Source of the DNA: Phaeosaccion multiseriatum
Lineage: Eukaryota; Ochrophyta, other classes
DNA length: 64,000 bases
Assembly (NCBI GenBank): GCA_965112735.1
Contig: OZ218960.1
Span: 1,736,001 to 1,800,000 of the forward strand
Direction of reading: 5' to 3'
Part shown: positions 42,267-52,687 of the stretch, piece by piece
Position numbering within the stretch: the stretch's first letter is position 1
How the letters are laid out: the number at the start of each line of letters is the position of its first letter
The notes under the pieces: model-generated
The model's input: only the letters and a program-made list of their open reading frames with translations
What the model was told of the DNA's origin: nothing
Databases searched by the model: none
Program-made: the position numbers and the translations under genes

Positions 42267-43892
42267 TCAAGTGCTGAAGAGCCTGCAGTAGAGCGAGTCG
42301 TGCCCGCCGCTCAGCAGCTCCAGCAGGGGATTGGTCACCGCTGCAGCCTCCATCGCGACGCCGAGCCGCTGCTCGACCCCGAGTCTCCGGGGCACCGTGC
42401 TGTGCTGCTTCGCCTCACCCTCCGCCTCCACCTTCGCCTCCGCCATATTCCCTTCCTCCTCCCTGCCCCCCTTCGCCGCCGACGCTGTCACTTCGTACTC
42501 AGTTCGCTTAGCTTGCTTTGGAGAAGATAAATCAAGAGAAAGGGCCGCCCCCCCTGCTGCTGCTGCTGCCTTTTCGTCCTTCTCCTCTTCCTCCTCCCCC
42601 CCCTCCGCCTTCTCCTTCCCCTCAAGGCCGTCACGTTCCTCCTCCTCCTCGTCGTCCAGCAGTAGGCTGTCCTGGATTTCAATTTCACTTCTTTCGGAGG
42701 CCTCGATGGCCCCCACCAGCCCCTCGACTCGGAAGCCCATACGCCACTGCATGTTCGCTCCTGCCAGAGGGCCCAGGAGGTTCAGTCTGCAGGCAGAGGA
42801 TATCACGTCTCTGAGCGTCACGAAGAGAAGAGACCTCCGGGCCTTGGCGAGGCTCACACCCACAACGCCGGTGACCAGCCCGTGGACCGTTGCTTGGTGA
42901 CAACATCCCAGCACGGCGGGGGCAGTTGCAGTCATATAGGCAGGAGTAGCAGAAGAAGTAGAAGTGGAAGTGGTACTCGTACTAGCGTTTGCTATAGGGG
43001 TATCACCACCGCCGCCACCACCACCACCACCACCACCACCACCACCACCACCACCACCACCACCACTGCCACTAGCCATAATGTTACTACTGCTACTACT
43101 GCTACCGCGGCTGCTGCTGCTGTTGGTGCTGTTGCTGTTACGATTGGTGCCGTCCCCGAGGGTCTTGCGTGTGCTACTGCTGCTGCTGCTGCTGCCCCCC
43201 CTGCCTGCCCCCGCCTTTGACCTCCTGAGCGCCTCGTCTACCGCCTGAAGCAACATCGCGACGCACAGCCCTGGTGCTACTGTTTCTACTGGTGGTGGTG
43301 GTCGTCCGGAAAAGCCTCCTCCTCCTCCTCCTCCTCCTCCTCCTCCTCCTCCTGGTGCTTCTCCTCCTCCTCGTCCTCCTCCTCCTCCTCCTCCTCCTCC
43401 TCCTCCTCCTCCTCCTCCTCCTTTTGCTTCTGCTTCCGACCCCTTGGGCCGCGTTTCTTTTGGCACGGGACCGAAAGTACTTTTTGAAGCTCGAAGCATG
43501 GCTGCCCCCTGGGCCATTGAGGCACGCGCGGCGACGTGGTTGCCCACAAGTCGAGTACCCAATGCTCGATCCACACGCAGCCACTCTTTGGCCAGATCTG
43601 CGAGGACGGCGGAGGATGGAAGGGAGGGGAGAGCCGCCGCTCGGGCACCAATGTCATGAGCAGCGGAGAGGAAGGGAAGAAGCAGGGAGGAGGCTTGCTG
43701 CAAAGCCTCGACAGCGAACCAGTCCAGAGAGGACACGTCTTGCTGTCCTGCTCTTGCGCCTCTTCCCCCGTCTGCAGGTTGCACTAACTTCGCTTGCGCC
43801 GCTGCTTCCAGCCCATTGGAATGGCTGAAGCCTCCCGTGGGGAATGTCGCATCGACGATCTGCCACAGGAGAAGGTCAGGACACATTTCCAT
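42267..43892 (-). CDS. ureF: Urease accessory protein UreF with large low-complexity insertions
   Basis: UreF works with UreD/UreH and UreG in the complex that delivers nickel to urease. The single exon encodes 541 aa, about twice the usual 220-280. The conserved N-terminus reads LLLWQIVDATFPTGGFSHSN, the family's hallmark. Further family blocks are CHQATVHGLVTGVVGVSLAKA, SSACRLNLLGP and the C-terminal HDSLYCRLFST. Between them sit long Gly, Ser/Asn and Thr/Ser tracts and an acidic Glu/Lys region, which explain the length. The ATG at 43892 precedes the conserved block by eight residues. The gene is head to head with UreG at 326 bp. Confidence 0.9.
   Translation of the reverse strand: MEMCPDLLLWQIVDATFPTGGFSHSNGLEAAAQAKLVQPADGGRGARAGQQDVSSLDWFAVEALQQASSLLLPFLSAAHDIGARAAALPSLPSSAVLADLAKEWLRVDRALGTRLVGNHVAARASMAQGAAMLRASKSTFGPVPKETRPKGSEAEAKGGGGGGGGGGGGGGGGRGGGEAPGGGGGGGGGGGGGFSGRPPPPVETVAPGLCVAMLLQAVDEALRRSKAGAGRGGSSSSSSSTRKTLGDGTNRNSNSTNSSSSRGSSSSSSNIMASGSGGGGGGGGGGGGGGGGGGGGDTPIANASTSTTSTSTSSATPAYMTATAPAVLGCCHQATVHGLVTGVVGVSLAKARRSLLFVTLRDVISSACRLNLLGPLAGANMQWRMGFRVEGLVGAIEASERSEIEIQDSLLLDDEEEEERDGLEGKEKAEGGEEEEEKDEKAAAAAGGAALSLDLSSPKQAKRTEYEVTASAAKGGREEEGNMAEAKVEAEGEAKQHSTVPRRLGVEQRLGVAMEAAAVTNPLLELLSGGHDSLYCRLFST
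43013..43066. repeat. (CCA)n tract in UreF
   Basis: CAC/CCA triplets that encode the Gly run of UreF on the minus strand. A (CTC)n run at 43317-43426 encodes another Gly stretch. Confidence 0.9.
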
Positions 43893-44149
43893 AGGTGGAC
43901 TCAAAAGGCCAGTCAATAAGTACGGCTTCCAGGACACACACTCCCAGGCAAAAGAGGCAGAGACCTCTCTTTAAGAGCGCGAGTGGGAGAGGGCGGCCGG
44001 AAAAGATATTGTTGACTTACTGAGACTTCCCCCTTTCCTTCACCTTTCTTCTCTTGATCAAGGGCAACTCATGCTCGCTCGGCTTGTGCACTTGCGCAGC
44101 GGATAGTAGCACTAGCAGCAGGAGCTTCAGCACGAGGAGGGAAAGTGGC

Positions 44150-44182
<33 letters not shown>

Positions 44183-44218
44183 CAAGACGGCGACTAGAAA
44201 GGAAAAAAAGAAGGAGAG
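43893..44218. promoter_or_regulatory. Divergent intergenic region UreF / UreG
   Basis: These 326 bp separate the start codons of two partners in the same nickel-delivery complex and probably act as one bidirectional promoter. A CAG run (44154-44181) lies just upstream of the UreG start. Confidence 0.65.
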
Positions 44219-47200
44219 ATGGACTTTGCCCTTGTTGTGAGACTGGAAGCGCATGTGCCGCTTGCTGGGGTGGCTGGTGCCGGTGATGTAGGAAGCCTTA
44301 TCCTCCCGGTGGTCTCCTGCGAGGGCCGCGCTCGAGTCCAGCTTCCCAGCAACGCATCCCTTCTCGCTGTATCACTCGAAGAGGTGGGCGAGGATGATCA
44401 TAGGTGCCTCCGGCTGAAGCAGCTGAAGGAGGGCGGGACTGTGGAAGAGGGAACGGTGCTGATGGTATCCGTGTCACCACAGAAGGAGGAGGAGGTCGAA
44501 ATCATGCTCTGTAGCCATCCTTCCCCAGCAGGAGGAGGAGACACGAGCACCGCACCCGAAGCACAGGCGATGCGCTTGACTGTTTCCCCAAGCCTCCCAG
44601 GTACTGAATCGGATTGTGCACGACGAAGTCTGGCCATTAGGAGGAAAGAAGTCATCGTCTTTGGGACGACCTTCGCATTACTTGCCACCCTTCGTTGAAG
44701 CCCTCCCCTTATTACCCCTCCCTCGTAGCTCCACCCTGAATCGATTGAGCCCACTTGCCGCTCTCGCGGCACCTGCCATGGCGTGTAAGTTTGTAGTGCC
44801 TACTACTGCTGTAGCTCCTGCTTCATCTTGTGGTTTTGTTGAATTGCTCACCAAGTTCTCCCCCCCCCCCTCCCACTCCTCTCCTCTGTTGTCATCGTGC
44901 TCCATCCCCTCCCCAGCTGTGCGAGTAGAGGGAGGAGGAGGAGGAGGAGGAGGAGGAGGGGGAGGAGGAGCAGCAGCAGGGGAAGCCGTGTCCTGTGCAC
45001 GCAACGTCCATGTCCATCACAACCATAACCACGACCACCACCACGGACATCAGCACGGGGATGGTGACCAAGACCACGGCACTCACGCCCACACCCCTCC
45101 CCCACCCTCTCCCCCTCCGAGTGACGGCGAGCAACAGCAGCAGCAGAAGGAGGAGGAGGGGGGGCTCACCAGGCAGCACCAGGGGCAGCCTCGGCAAGGC
45201 CTGGAGTACTTTATCGACAGAGAGGGGCGTTTGCTGCACTCCCACGACGGACTCAAGCCGCACAGGCATGACCCAGGCAAGTTGGTTCACGACGCACGCA
45301 TACCACCACAGACCGTGTGTGTGACGTTTTCCTTGTCGATTCGTCTCTTGTTTCTCAGCATGGAAAGCAAAGGACATTGATTCACTTGCACCTTGCACCT
45401 CCTCGCGCGTCCTTTCCTTCGCCGCCCCTCTCTTCTCGCTCCCTCTCTTTCTTGCTTTGTTTCCCCATCCTTCTCTCTGTCCCCTCTTTCTCTCACCGGC
45501 TCTCTCTGTCCCCTCCTCTTTTTCCCTCTTCTCTGTCACCGTCCTCCCACAACCCCCCTGTTCCCTCCCTCCCCCCACACCCTCACCCCCCGCTACCCTC
45601 TTCCCTCTCTCTCCTCCCCCCCCCCAACACCCGCCCTCTGAACCTTCAAACATATCCTCCTCAGTTTCAGTTTACTGACCCCGACCACTGCCGAGAACCA
45701 ATAGATCGATATTGCTGATCGATATTTCAATCCTCTTCTTGGTTAAGGTCTAATGAACTATCCCTATCCCATCCCTACCACCCTTACCACCATCCAGTGC
45801 CATCTCCGGGCGAGTTTGAGAGCCGAGCTCGGCCAGTGAGCCGGACCTTCGACGACCGAGCCTTCACGGTGGGTATTGGAGGCCCTGTAGGGACTGGCAA
45901 GACAGCCTTGTTACTCTCTCTGTGTAAGGCCTTTCGAGACAATTTCAGCATCGCCGTCGTCACGAACGACATCTTCACAAAGGTTGGTCGTATGTTTACA
46001 CCCTTACATCTCCCATTTAACAACAGTTACTTGCGCGTCAACGGACTCTCTTTGTGCGTTCATTGCTCTCCCCGTGGCGCCCTCCTCTCACTCCTCTCTT
46101 CCCTCTCATTCCTCGCCCGACTCTTTTCCCTCCCTTCTCTCCCTTCCCTCTCTTCCCCCCTCTCCTTCCCTCTATCCCCCTCCCTCCTCCCCTACGTTCG
46201 TGCGTTTGCGTGCGCGCGCGCGTGTGTGTGTATGCGTGTGTGCGTGTGTGTGTGCGTGTGTGCATGATTGCCACTAGGAGGATTGTGAGTTTCTCCATCG
46301 GAATCACGCCCTTCCTGCAGAGCGTATTCGAGCCCTGGAGACGGGAGGGTGCCCCCACGCCGCAATCAGGGAAGATATTAGCGGCAATCTCACGGTGAGT
46401 GGGTGGGAGGCGGAAACGGTGGGTGGGTGGGCGAGGGGCGAGTGGCAAGGAGAGCATAGCAATAGCCACGCGCTCGCTGTGACTGCGATCGGTATTGGAT
46501 CCTCTTGATGGGGTCTCTAGATGGGGTTTTCCTGTGGTCAAGACTCCCAGAAAGCCATGGGAAGGAGAGGGGGGGAAGATATTTATATTTTTATGTTCAT
46601 TCTCCTGCCTTTCCGCTCTTCCCCCAACCCAACCCTACACACAGGTCCTCGAAGATCTCACTGCTGAGTTCTCTCCTGACTTCCTCCTCACGGAGTCAGG
46701 GGGAGACAATCTCGCGGCCAATTACAGCAGAGAGCTCGCAGACTTCATCATATACGTGAGATTATGTACCGTCATGATGGATGGATGCCTGGTTGGATGG
46801 AATGACGGAGGGATGGATGGATGGATGGATGGATGGATGGCCTGCCTACCCACATGCCTTCCTAGTGCCGTCCTGCTCATACTCATATGCCTGCCTACCC
46901 ATGCCTATATTACTTGTGACCAAACCTTGATGCTGCTGCAGGTCATTGACGTGTGTGGAGGCGACAAGATCCCCCGGAAGGGAGGGCCGGGCATCACACA
47001 AGCGGACCTGCTTGTCATCAACAAGACAGAGCTGGCGGAGGCTGTAGGGGCGGACTTGGGAGTCATGGCGAGGGACTGCCTCGTCGTCAGAGGAGAGGGG
47101 CCCGTCGTGTTTGGACAGGTCAGTTGGAGTTTCAGTGAGCCGGTTTATTGCCATTGGAGTTGGAGGTGGAGTTTTTTTGTCTATCCAATGCAACTTTGGA

Positions 47201-47461
47201 CTACTGTGGCTGCCTGGGCCTTTCTTTCCCTTGGGCAGTGTTCGTAGTCTTGGTACAGTTGTCTCGGTCTTTCGGTATCGTCTTGATGGAAGCCCTTAAA
47301 ATGCAACTGAAACTGTTACCGCAACGAAGCTCATCGACACGCGCACTCGTTATGACCCTCGTTATCACCATGTATCATGTGTATCTCAGGTGAAAAAGGG
47401 CGTTGGCGTGGGTGAGATAGCTAAGCAAATCGTCGCGGCGTGGACGCAGGCCACCAAATAG
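44219..47461 (+). CDS. ureG: Urease accessory GTPase UreG with N-terminal extension and His-rich linker
   Basis: UreG is a SIMIBI-class GTPase that carries nickel to urease. Exons are 44219-44600, 44917-45276, 45798-45982, 46278-46394, 46645-46755, 46942-47118 and 47390-47461; phases close to 468 codons (467 aa). The GTPase core has P-loop GPVGTGKT (276-283), the metal motif CPH (334-336) in [25 protein letters not shown] and NKTEL. Before it lie a His-rich stretch ([17 protein letters not shown]) and the plant-like [11 protein letters not shown] lead. The first 127 residues are not part of ordinary UreG and loosely recall the UreE N-terminal domain. Intron 2 appears to start with GC (GCAAGT), a known rare donor. 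Later introns hold CT, TG and ATGG repeats. Confidence 0.9.
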
Positions 47462-47935
47462 TCGCAGCAGGGCAGGAACGAGGACGAGGAGGAGGAGGAG
47501 GAGGAGGAGGAGGAGGAGGAGGAGGTGGTGGTGGAGGAGGAGGACAAGGACGAGGAGGAGGACGAGGACAAGGACGAGGAGGAGGAGGTGGAGGAGGAGG
47601 AGGAGGAGGAGGAGGAGGAGGAGGAGGTATCGTGATATGTAAGGCTTCTATTGTGTTGTGTTGGGGAAGACTTGGAAGGAGGGGCAGAGCAGAGTGCCCC
47701 ACCGCCACCGCTGCTGCTGCTGCTGCTGCTGCTGCAGCGCCACCCCCAAGTCAAGTGGACAGAAGCGAACCACAACGGACTGTCAAAAGAAGAATACAAA
47801 ACACCCAAAAGACATGTCGTGATTGTGGCGTGTGTGTGTCTTTGCTCAGTTCTTCTTCTTCTTCCTCCATCTTCTTCCTCTATCCTCTCCCTCTTCTTGC
47901 TTCTTCTCCTCGCCCCCCTCCGTGCACCGTTAGGC
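47462..47935. other. Convergent 3' spacer UreG / RRP4
   Basis: Mostly (GGA)n and GGT repeats (47489-47628), a CTG run (47709-47737) and CTT repeats. Long ORFs in both strands are repeat artefacts. No gene is seen. Confidence 0.6.
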
Positions 47936-49565
47936 CTACGTGGGCAGCATTCCCTCTGTGAGCTGAAGTATCCGCTCCTCCTCCAGCATGTCCTTCGCAG
48001 CAAGGCCCATCTCCACACTCCTCCCATACACTTGCACCACACCCTCCGGCGTGATGACCGCACACACCTGTCGCAGTGCCCATATAGCGTTCCTCACACG
48101 GCAGATGCGCTCCCTCTCCTCCCTCGTTACCGGAGTTTCTGCATGCTTCCGCCGCATCTCCATTAGCACCTCCACCTTCGGCATTCCTCCGTCTCCTCCT
48201 CCGTCCCCGCCCCCCTCCTTGCCTCCCTTGCCGCCTTCTCCACCCCCTCCCTCCACGTCCATACTTCGGCTGATCCAGATGTAACCGTTGTTTCCGAGGA
48301 TGATGTCCACCCCGATGTCCGGCAACGCGATAAAGTGCTGCTTGAGGCGTCTTACCAGCACCTGGAGCGTGGATTGCAGTGGATGGTTAGGTTAGGTGGG
48401 TAGGTGGGGGGGGAGGGTAGGGGGAGCCGGCAAGCAGGCAAACGCTCATTGTAGGAGGTGTACACATGCTGTCACGCTGAGAACAGTGCCGTAGCAGGAG
48501 CAGCAGTAGTTACTCCTCCTCCTCCTCCTCCTCCTCCTGCTCCTCCTCCTCCTGCTCCTCCTCCTCCTCCTCCTCCTCCTCCTCCTCTCTACTCACCTGC
48601 GGCACCTCCAACAGCTGGCCGTTCTCAAGCTTCCCGTACTTGAGGCTGCGTGTGTGCAGCGCAATACTCCCGTCCGTGTTGACCTGCTGCACTTCGGCCT
48701 GTAGGAGGGTGGGTAGTAAGTCAATGGGTGGAGGGGTGGGTGGGACGGCGTATGGAGGGTGGGTGTGGGTGGGTGGGTGGGTGGGTTGGAGGGCACTATG
48801 CCATTCAGGAAGCAATCGTATTCAACACGCAGTCACACACTCACGCACTCACACACTCACACACTCACGCTGATGAGATCGTTCTCTTGGAAGTGCGTGC
48901 GCATCTGCAGCTGATCCTCATACGTGCGGATGCGCTGCGCCCCCCCGGGGAGGTTGACGCTGGACAGCTGCAGCACACCTTGCTTGTGGGCAGCCACCTC
49001 CACCTGCACGGAGCAAGATGGGAAGGGAACAGGGAGAGAGTAGAGGAGATGAGAGGAGAGCAGAGACAGGAAGGTTCTACCTGTACATGCATGTAATGCC
49101 CGGCCCGTGGCATGTGTGTACATTACTCTTTACGGAACATCCTTACCTCTCTCTCTGTCTCTATCTCTCCCTTGCGCGCCCTCTCTCTCTTTATCCCCTC
49201 TTACGGGAAATCATCATCTCTTTGTCTCTTTCTCTCTCTCCCTTGCCCGCCCTCCCACACCATCTTTCTCTTACCTTCCACCGCTTGGACCCCACCTCGC
49301 TGATGCGCCCAACGACGAGATCTCCGACCTCACCAATGTACCTTGCCAGGCAGAGAGCACACATGCACACACAGACACACACACGCACAAACACACGACC
49401 GGGCAGAGAGGGGAATACCACGCATACACGTTAATTCACACACACATGTATATATGCACCCATGGCTAGGCCACTTGTAAGATGGAAGCTGTTGCACCAA
49501 ATTCGCGGGATCCTCTCTCGCCGTCCCTCTCGAATCTTGGCGATCCTTCAAACCCCCTTCACTAC

Positions 49566-49611
<46 letters not shown>

Positions 49612-50060
49612 GCTGCTGCTGCTCCTCCTGCTGTTATTGCTGTAAGTGCTGCTAGTGCTGTTTCTTGGTGATGGCCTCCGCACTCGCACACACCCTACCA
49701 CCGCCACCACCACGCCCCATTCCAAAGCCCTTTCCCCTTCCACCCCCTTTGTACTGCACACCTGCTTTTAATGGGCCTGACCGAGATGAGTTTGTTTACC
49801 CTCTCCACCACGCCTGCGACAGCTGCAACGAGCTGTGGCTCAGATGGCTCGTCCCCACCGCTGCTTCCCTCCTTGATGAAGGTCCCATGGCCTCGAATGT
49901 AGCCCCCCTCGCTGGTAATCACTTGGCCCGGCACTACGATAGCCTGCCCCAATCCTGACTCCCACCCTCCTCCTCCTCCTCCTCCTCCTCCTCCTCCTCC
50001 TCCTCCTCCCCGTGGTGCTGCTGCCGGAGCAGCGTGGCGCTCCCCTGCTGTCTCCATCAT
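47936..50060 (-). CDS. RRP4: Exosome complex subunit RRP4 (EXOSC2) homolog, five exons
   Basis: RRP4 is a cap subunit of the RNA exosome, contributing S1 and KH RNA-binding domains. Exons, 5' to 3' on the minus strand, are 50060-49762, 49341-49275, 49003-48869, 48698-48597 and 48361-47936. Phases close to 343 codons (342 aa), against about 293 in human. Matches are VVPGQVITSEGGYIRGHGTF, AGVVERVNKLISV, YIGEVGDLVVGRISEV, SKRWKVEV, SSVNLPGG, LHTRSLKYGKL, and the KH block VDIILGNNGYIWISRS. A run of about 15 Gly near the N-terminus and another Gly-rich loop account for the extra length. The first of two adjacent ATGs (50060) was taken as the start. Confidence 0.93.
49565..49624. repeat. (GTT)n microsatellite in RRP4 intron 1
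   Basis: GTT triplets passing into GCT. Because the gene is on the minus strand this reads AAC/AGC in the transcript. Confidence 0.9.
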
Positions 50061-51024
50061 CAAATCCCTTGAGAGCAGCAGCAGCACGAGGCGTTGATGC
50101 CAGGCTGAGGGATAGATGGAAGACCAGGGGATAATGAAGAGCACAAGACAGGCAGAGTATTTGAACAAGCACCTACACGCACCGCAAAACGAACTACCCT
50201 ATAATCTATGATGGAGGGGAGAGGGGAGTGTGTTGATGAAGTACCAACGCGCTCCGATAGTCGCCAAACAGCACCACTTTTTTCTCTTTTCTTCTTTTCT
50301 CTTGCGGATGCTGGCTGCTTTGCCAACGCCTCTCGTGTTGGGCTGGGCATGGTGGCATGGTTGCTTTTCGCATATCTGGTGCAACTGTAGGTTAGCAGCG
50401 TAGTGAGCCTTAGTGTTACCTCCACATTTAGGACTGGTGTTACCTCCACACGGAGTGTCTCGCAAGGCGGGATATTTGGACTCAGTTACGTGACAATTAT
50501 GTAGACTGTTATGTAAGGGTGAGTGACGGACCTGAGGGGCTGGATGCCCCCCTTCTAGCTACCCCCTTCCTCACTCCTGAACCCGGAAAGACCAACTGGT
50601 CGAAACTGGAAAGCTTTCCAGTCTCTGCGAGACTTTTTCTCTTTCTTCCTTGAGCATTCTAGACTCTAATAGCATTAATTATCACTTTTCTCCCAGGCCC
50701 CTCCTTGACTGAAACTCGGTAGTGCTCAGCTTGGGGGTTATCTTCCTACTCTCCAGGCAGAGTAAGGTAGCTCTACCGCTCTACCACAGTGGATTGGAGC
50801 CGTGTCCCAAGCGACGCATGTCCTCAGTACATGTCTTTCAGCTTGCCGCTGCTCGCTCGCGTACAAGCTCGGACACACGCACACACAGCGCGGGTGAAGA
50901 AGAAAGGCCAACTGAAACTCGCACGTTTTCCTCTAAATACGACGGGCCGGTGTGGGATGACCCGCTGCTTCGTAAGCCGAAGGATGCAGAAAATCCAATC
51001 TGCGCACCACATCCCTCCTCTCCT
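50061..51024. other. Spacer between RRP4 start and globin stop
   Basis: This holds the RRP4 promoter and globin 3' UTR. It contains two CTGAAACT-type motifs near 50712 and 50911 and several short AT-rich stretches. No gene is seen. Confidence 0.5.
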
Positions 51025-51863
51025 CTACGCTTGCAAGACTTCGCTCTCAGGAGTCTCCGACGACGTAGCAGTGGAGGATACTGGTACTGCTGCTGGTGCC
51101 GCTGGGGTCGCGGCCTCGATCATGACGGCCGAGATGATGCCATACACCCACACCCAAGCTTCCTTGGCTTCTTCGGTGAAAGCCTCTCCCAGACCCTGCC
51201 CTAGCGTCCAGATCAGTGCCTGCCCTACGGCCGGGTACATGGCAGCAGTGACGCCGTACTTAACTGTGGTGTTGTAAGACGAGAAGAGGAAAAGATGAAT
51301 TGGAACAGTTCAGAGCGAGCCGCCGAGTGGACACAAAGAATGACACACACACACAGAGAGAGAGAGAGGGAGAGACGACAAGAGAGAGAGAAAGAAAGCC
51401 CCCTACTCTTCGGCCTGCCTGCCCAGCCATGATACCCACCATGACGTTTGCCAAGGCCCTGGAGAACAGGCACAAGTGCGTCCATGTCATTGAGTAGCCC
51501 GACGGCCGCCCCGAGCATTTGCATCAGCTTCACGCCCTGCTTCTTCATGTCGGATGCCTTGAACAGCTCCTTGGTCTCCTGTCATTGGGAAGCGAGTTGC
51601 GCGAGTGAGTGGTAGGAGATGCGATCTCATCACGTTGGAAACTCTCGCTACAGCACTCTATGCGGCCGCGACCGCCGGCCGCAACCTGCTTATTGATTGG
51701 GGTGGTTAGCCCTAGTACCAGCAGGAGGCAAAAGAGACAGGAGGAGACCCACCGGTGCAATCTCCCAGAGCCGTCCATAGAAAAGCCCCGCCGCAGTCTC
51801 CGCGATGGGCGCCACTTTGTCAAAGGTTTCCTTGATCAACACTTTTCTTTTCTCGTCCGCCAT
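51025..51863 (-). CDS. Single-domain globin (flavohemoglobin-like), three exons
   Basis: Exons, 5' to 3' on the minus strand, are 51863-51753, 51578-51440 and 51263-51025; phases close to 163 codons (162 aa). The sequence follows the bacterial/flavohemoglobin-type globin fold: KETFDKVAPIAETAAGLFYGRLWE (helices A-B), KQGVKLMQMLG with a Gln at the likely distal E7 position, LVPVLQGLGKRHVKYGV with the likely proximal His (F8), YPAVGQALIWTLGQGLG, and EEAKEAWVWVYGIISAVMIEAA (helix H). Only the heme domain is present; there is no reductase domain. Heme-based oxygen or nitric-oxide chemistry is the family role. A Ser/Pro/Thr tail follows. Divergent from the GCK gene. Confidence 0.88.
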
Positions 51864-52186
51864 GCTGCTGTTTTTATTTCTCCCCTTTTCCTATTCTTGT
51901 CCTCAACTCACAATGCTGATGCTTGCTTTCTGCAGCTAGCCTTTGCTCTGATGTTGTTATGTCTATGACGTTCGGAGAAGCAGGGAAATGACTCATGATT
52001 GGGCTCAGATCCTCAAAGCTCGTCAAAGCTCGTCAGACGAAAACAATTTCTTCTTTACCCGCTAATCCCTGCGCTGCGGAGCCAGCCCCCCGGGGGATGA
52101 CGTCAAGGGTATTTGAAATTGAAACTTTCTCTCCACCCCTTTCCACTTCCAGTTTCAGCTTATAAAAAGGCAAAACCCGGAGTGCA
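51864..52186. promoter_or_regulatory. Divergent promoter region globin / GCK gene
   Basis: These 323 bp hold both 5' regions. On the plus strand a TATAAAA box (52161-52167) lies only 26 bp before the GCK ATG, preceded by a CAGTTTCAGC motif. The TATA position would make the 5' UTR very short, or it may be coincidental. Confidence 0.6.
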
Positions 52187-52687
52187 ATGGCGAGTCACAG
52201 GGAAGAAATGAAGGAGAAGAAGGAGGAGGAGGCGGCGGGGGAGGAGGACATGGCGCGTGCGGAGGCAGGGGAGGAAGAGGAGGAACAGGAGGGGGAAGAG
52301 TGCGCCCTTTGCACCTTCGTAAAGGCGGGGCCATGCGCCGACATCTTCCAGCCATTTGAAGAGTGTATCAAGGCTTGCCACATGGAGGAAAAGGTCGCCA
52401 AGAAGGAAAGGGCGCAGTCAGGGGCTGACGAGGGTGAAAGAGGGGGGGGGGGCGAAGACGACGGATCAACACCGAACTGCGTGGACAGCTGCGCAGAATA
52501 CTTTCTCCCCGTACAAGCTTGCTTAGTCGAGCATGTGGAGGAGTACACGGCGATTTATGAGAAGTCGAAACCCGCGGGCACCAGCCGAGCGGATGAGGGG
52601 GAGGAGGGTGCGGCGGAGGGGGATGGGGGAGCGAGGGCGATGGTCGTAGTCGTGGAGGCAGAGGGTGACGGCAGCGACGAATCATGA
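52187..52687 (+). CDS. GCK-domain (twin cysteine) acidic protein
   Basis: The intronless ORF encodes 166 aa. After a charged Glu/Lys-rich N-terminus comes a cysteine-rich core: CALCTFVKAGPCADIF, then CIKAC, then CVDSCAEYFLPVQACLVEH after an acidic, Gly-rich linker. This is the plant/algal GCK domain arrangement, related in spacing to CHCH-type helical hairpins held by disulfides. Known GCK proteins are of uncertain function. The C-terminus is acidic and Gly/Ala-rich. A TATA-like box lies just upstream. No targeting signal is evident. Confidence 0.82.
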   Translation: MASHREEMKEKKEEEAAGEEDMARAEAGEEEEEQEGEECALCTFVKAGPCADIFQPFEECIKACHMEEKVAKKERAQSGADEGERGGGGEDDGSTPNCVDSCAEYFLPVQACLVEHVEEYTAIYEKSKPAGTSRADEGEEGAAEGDGGARAMVVVVEAEGDGSDES

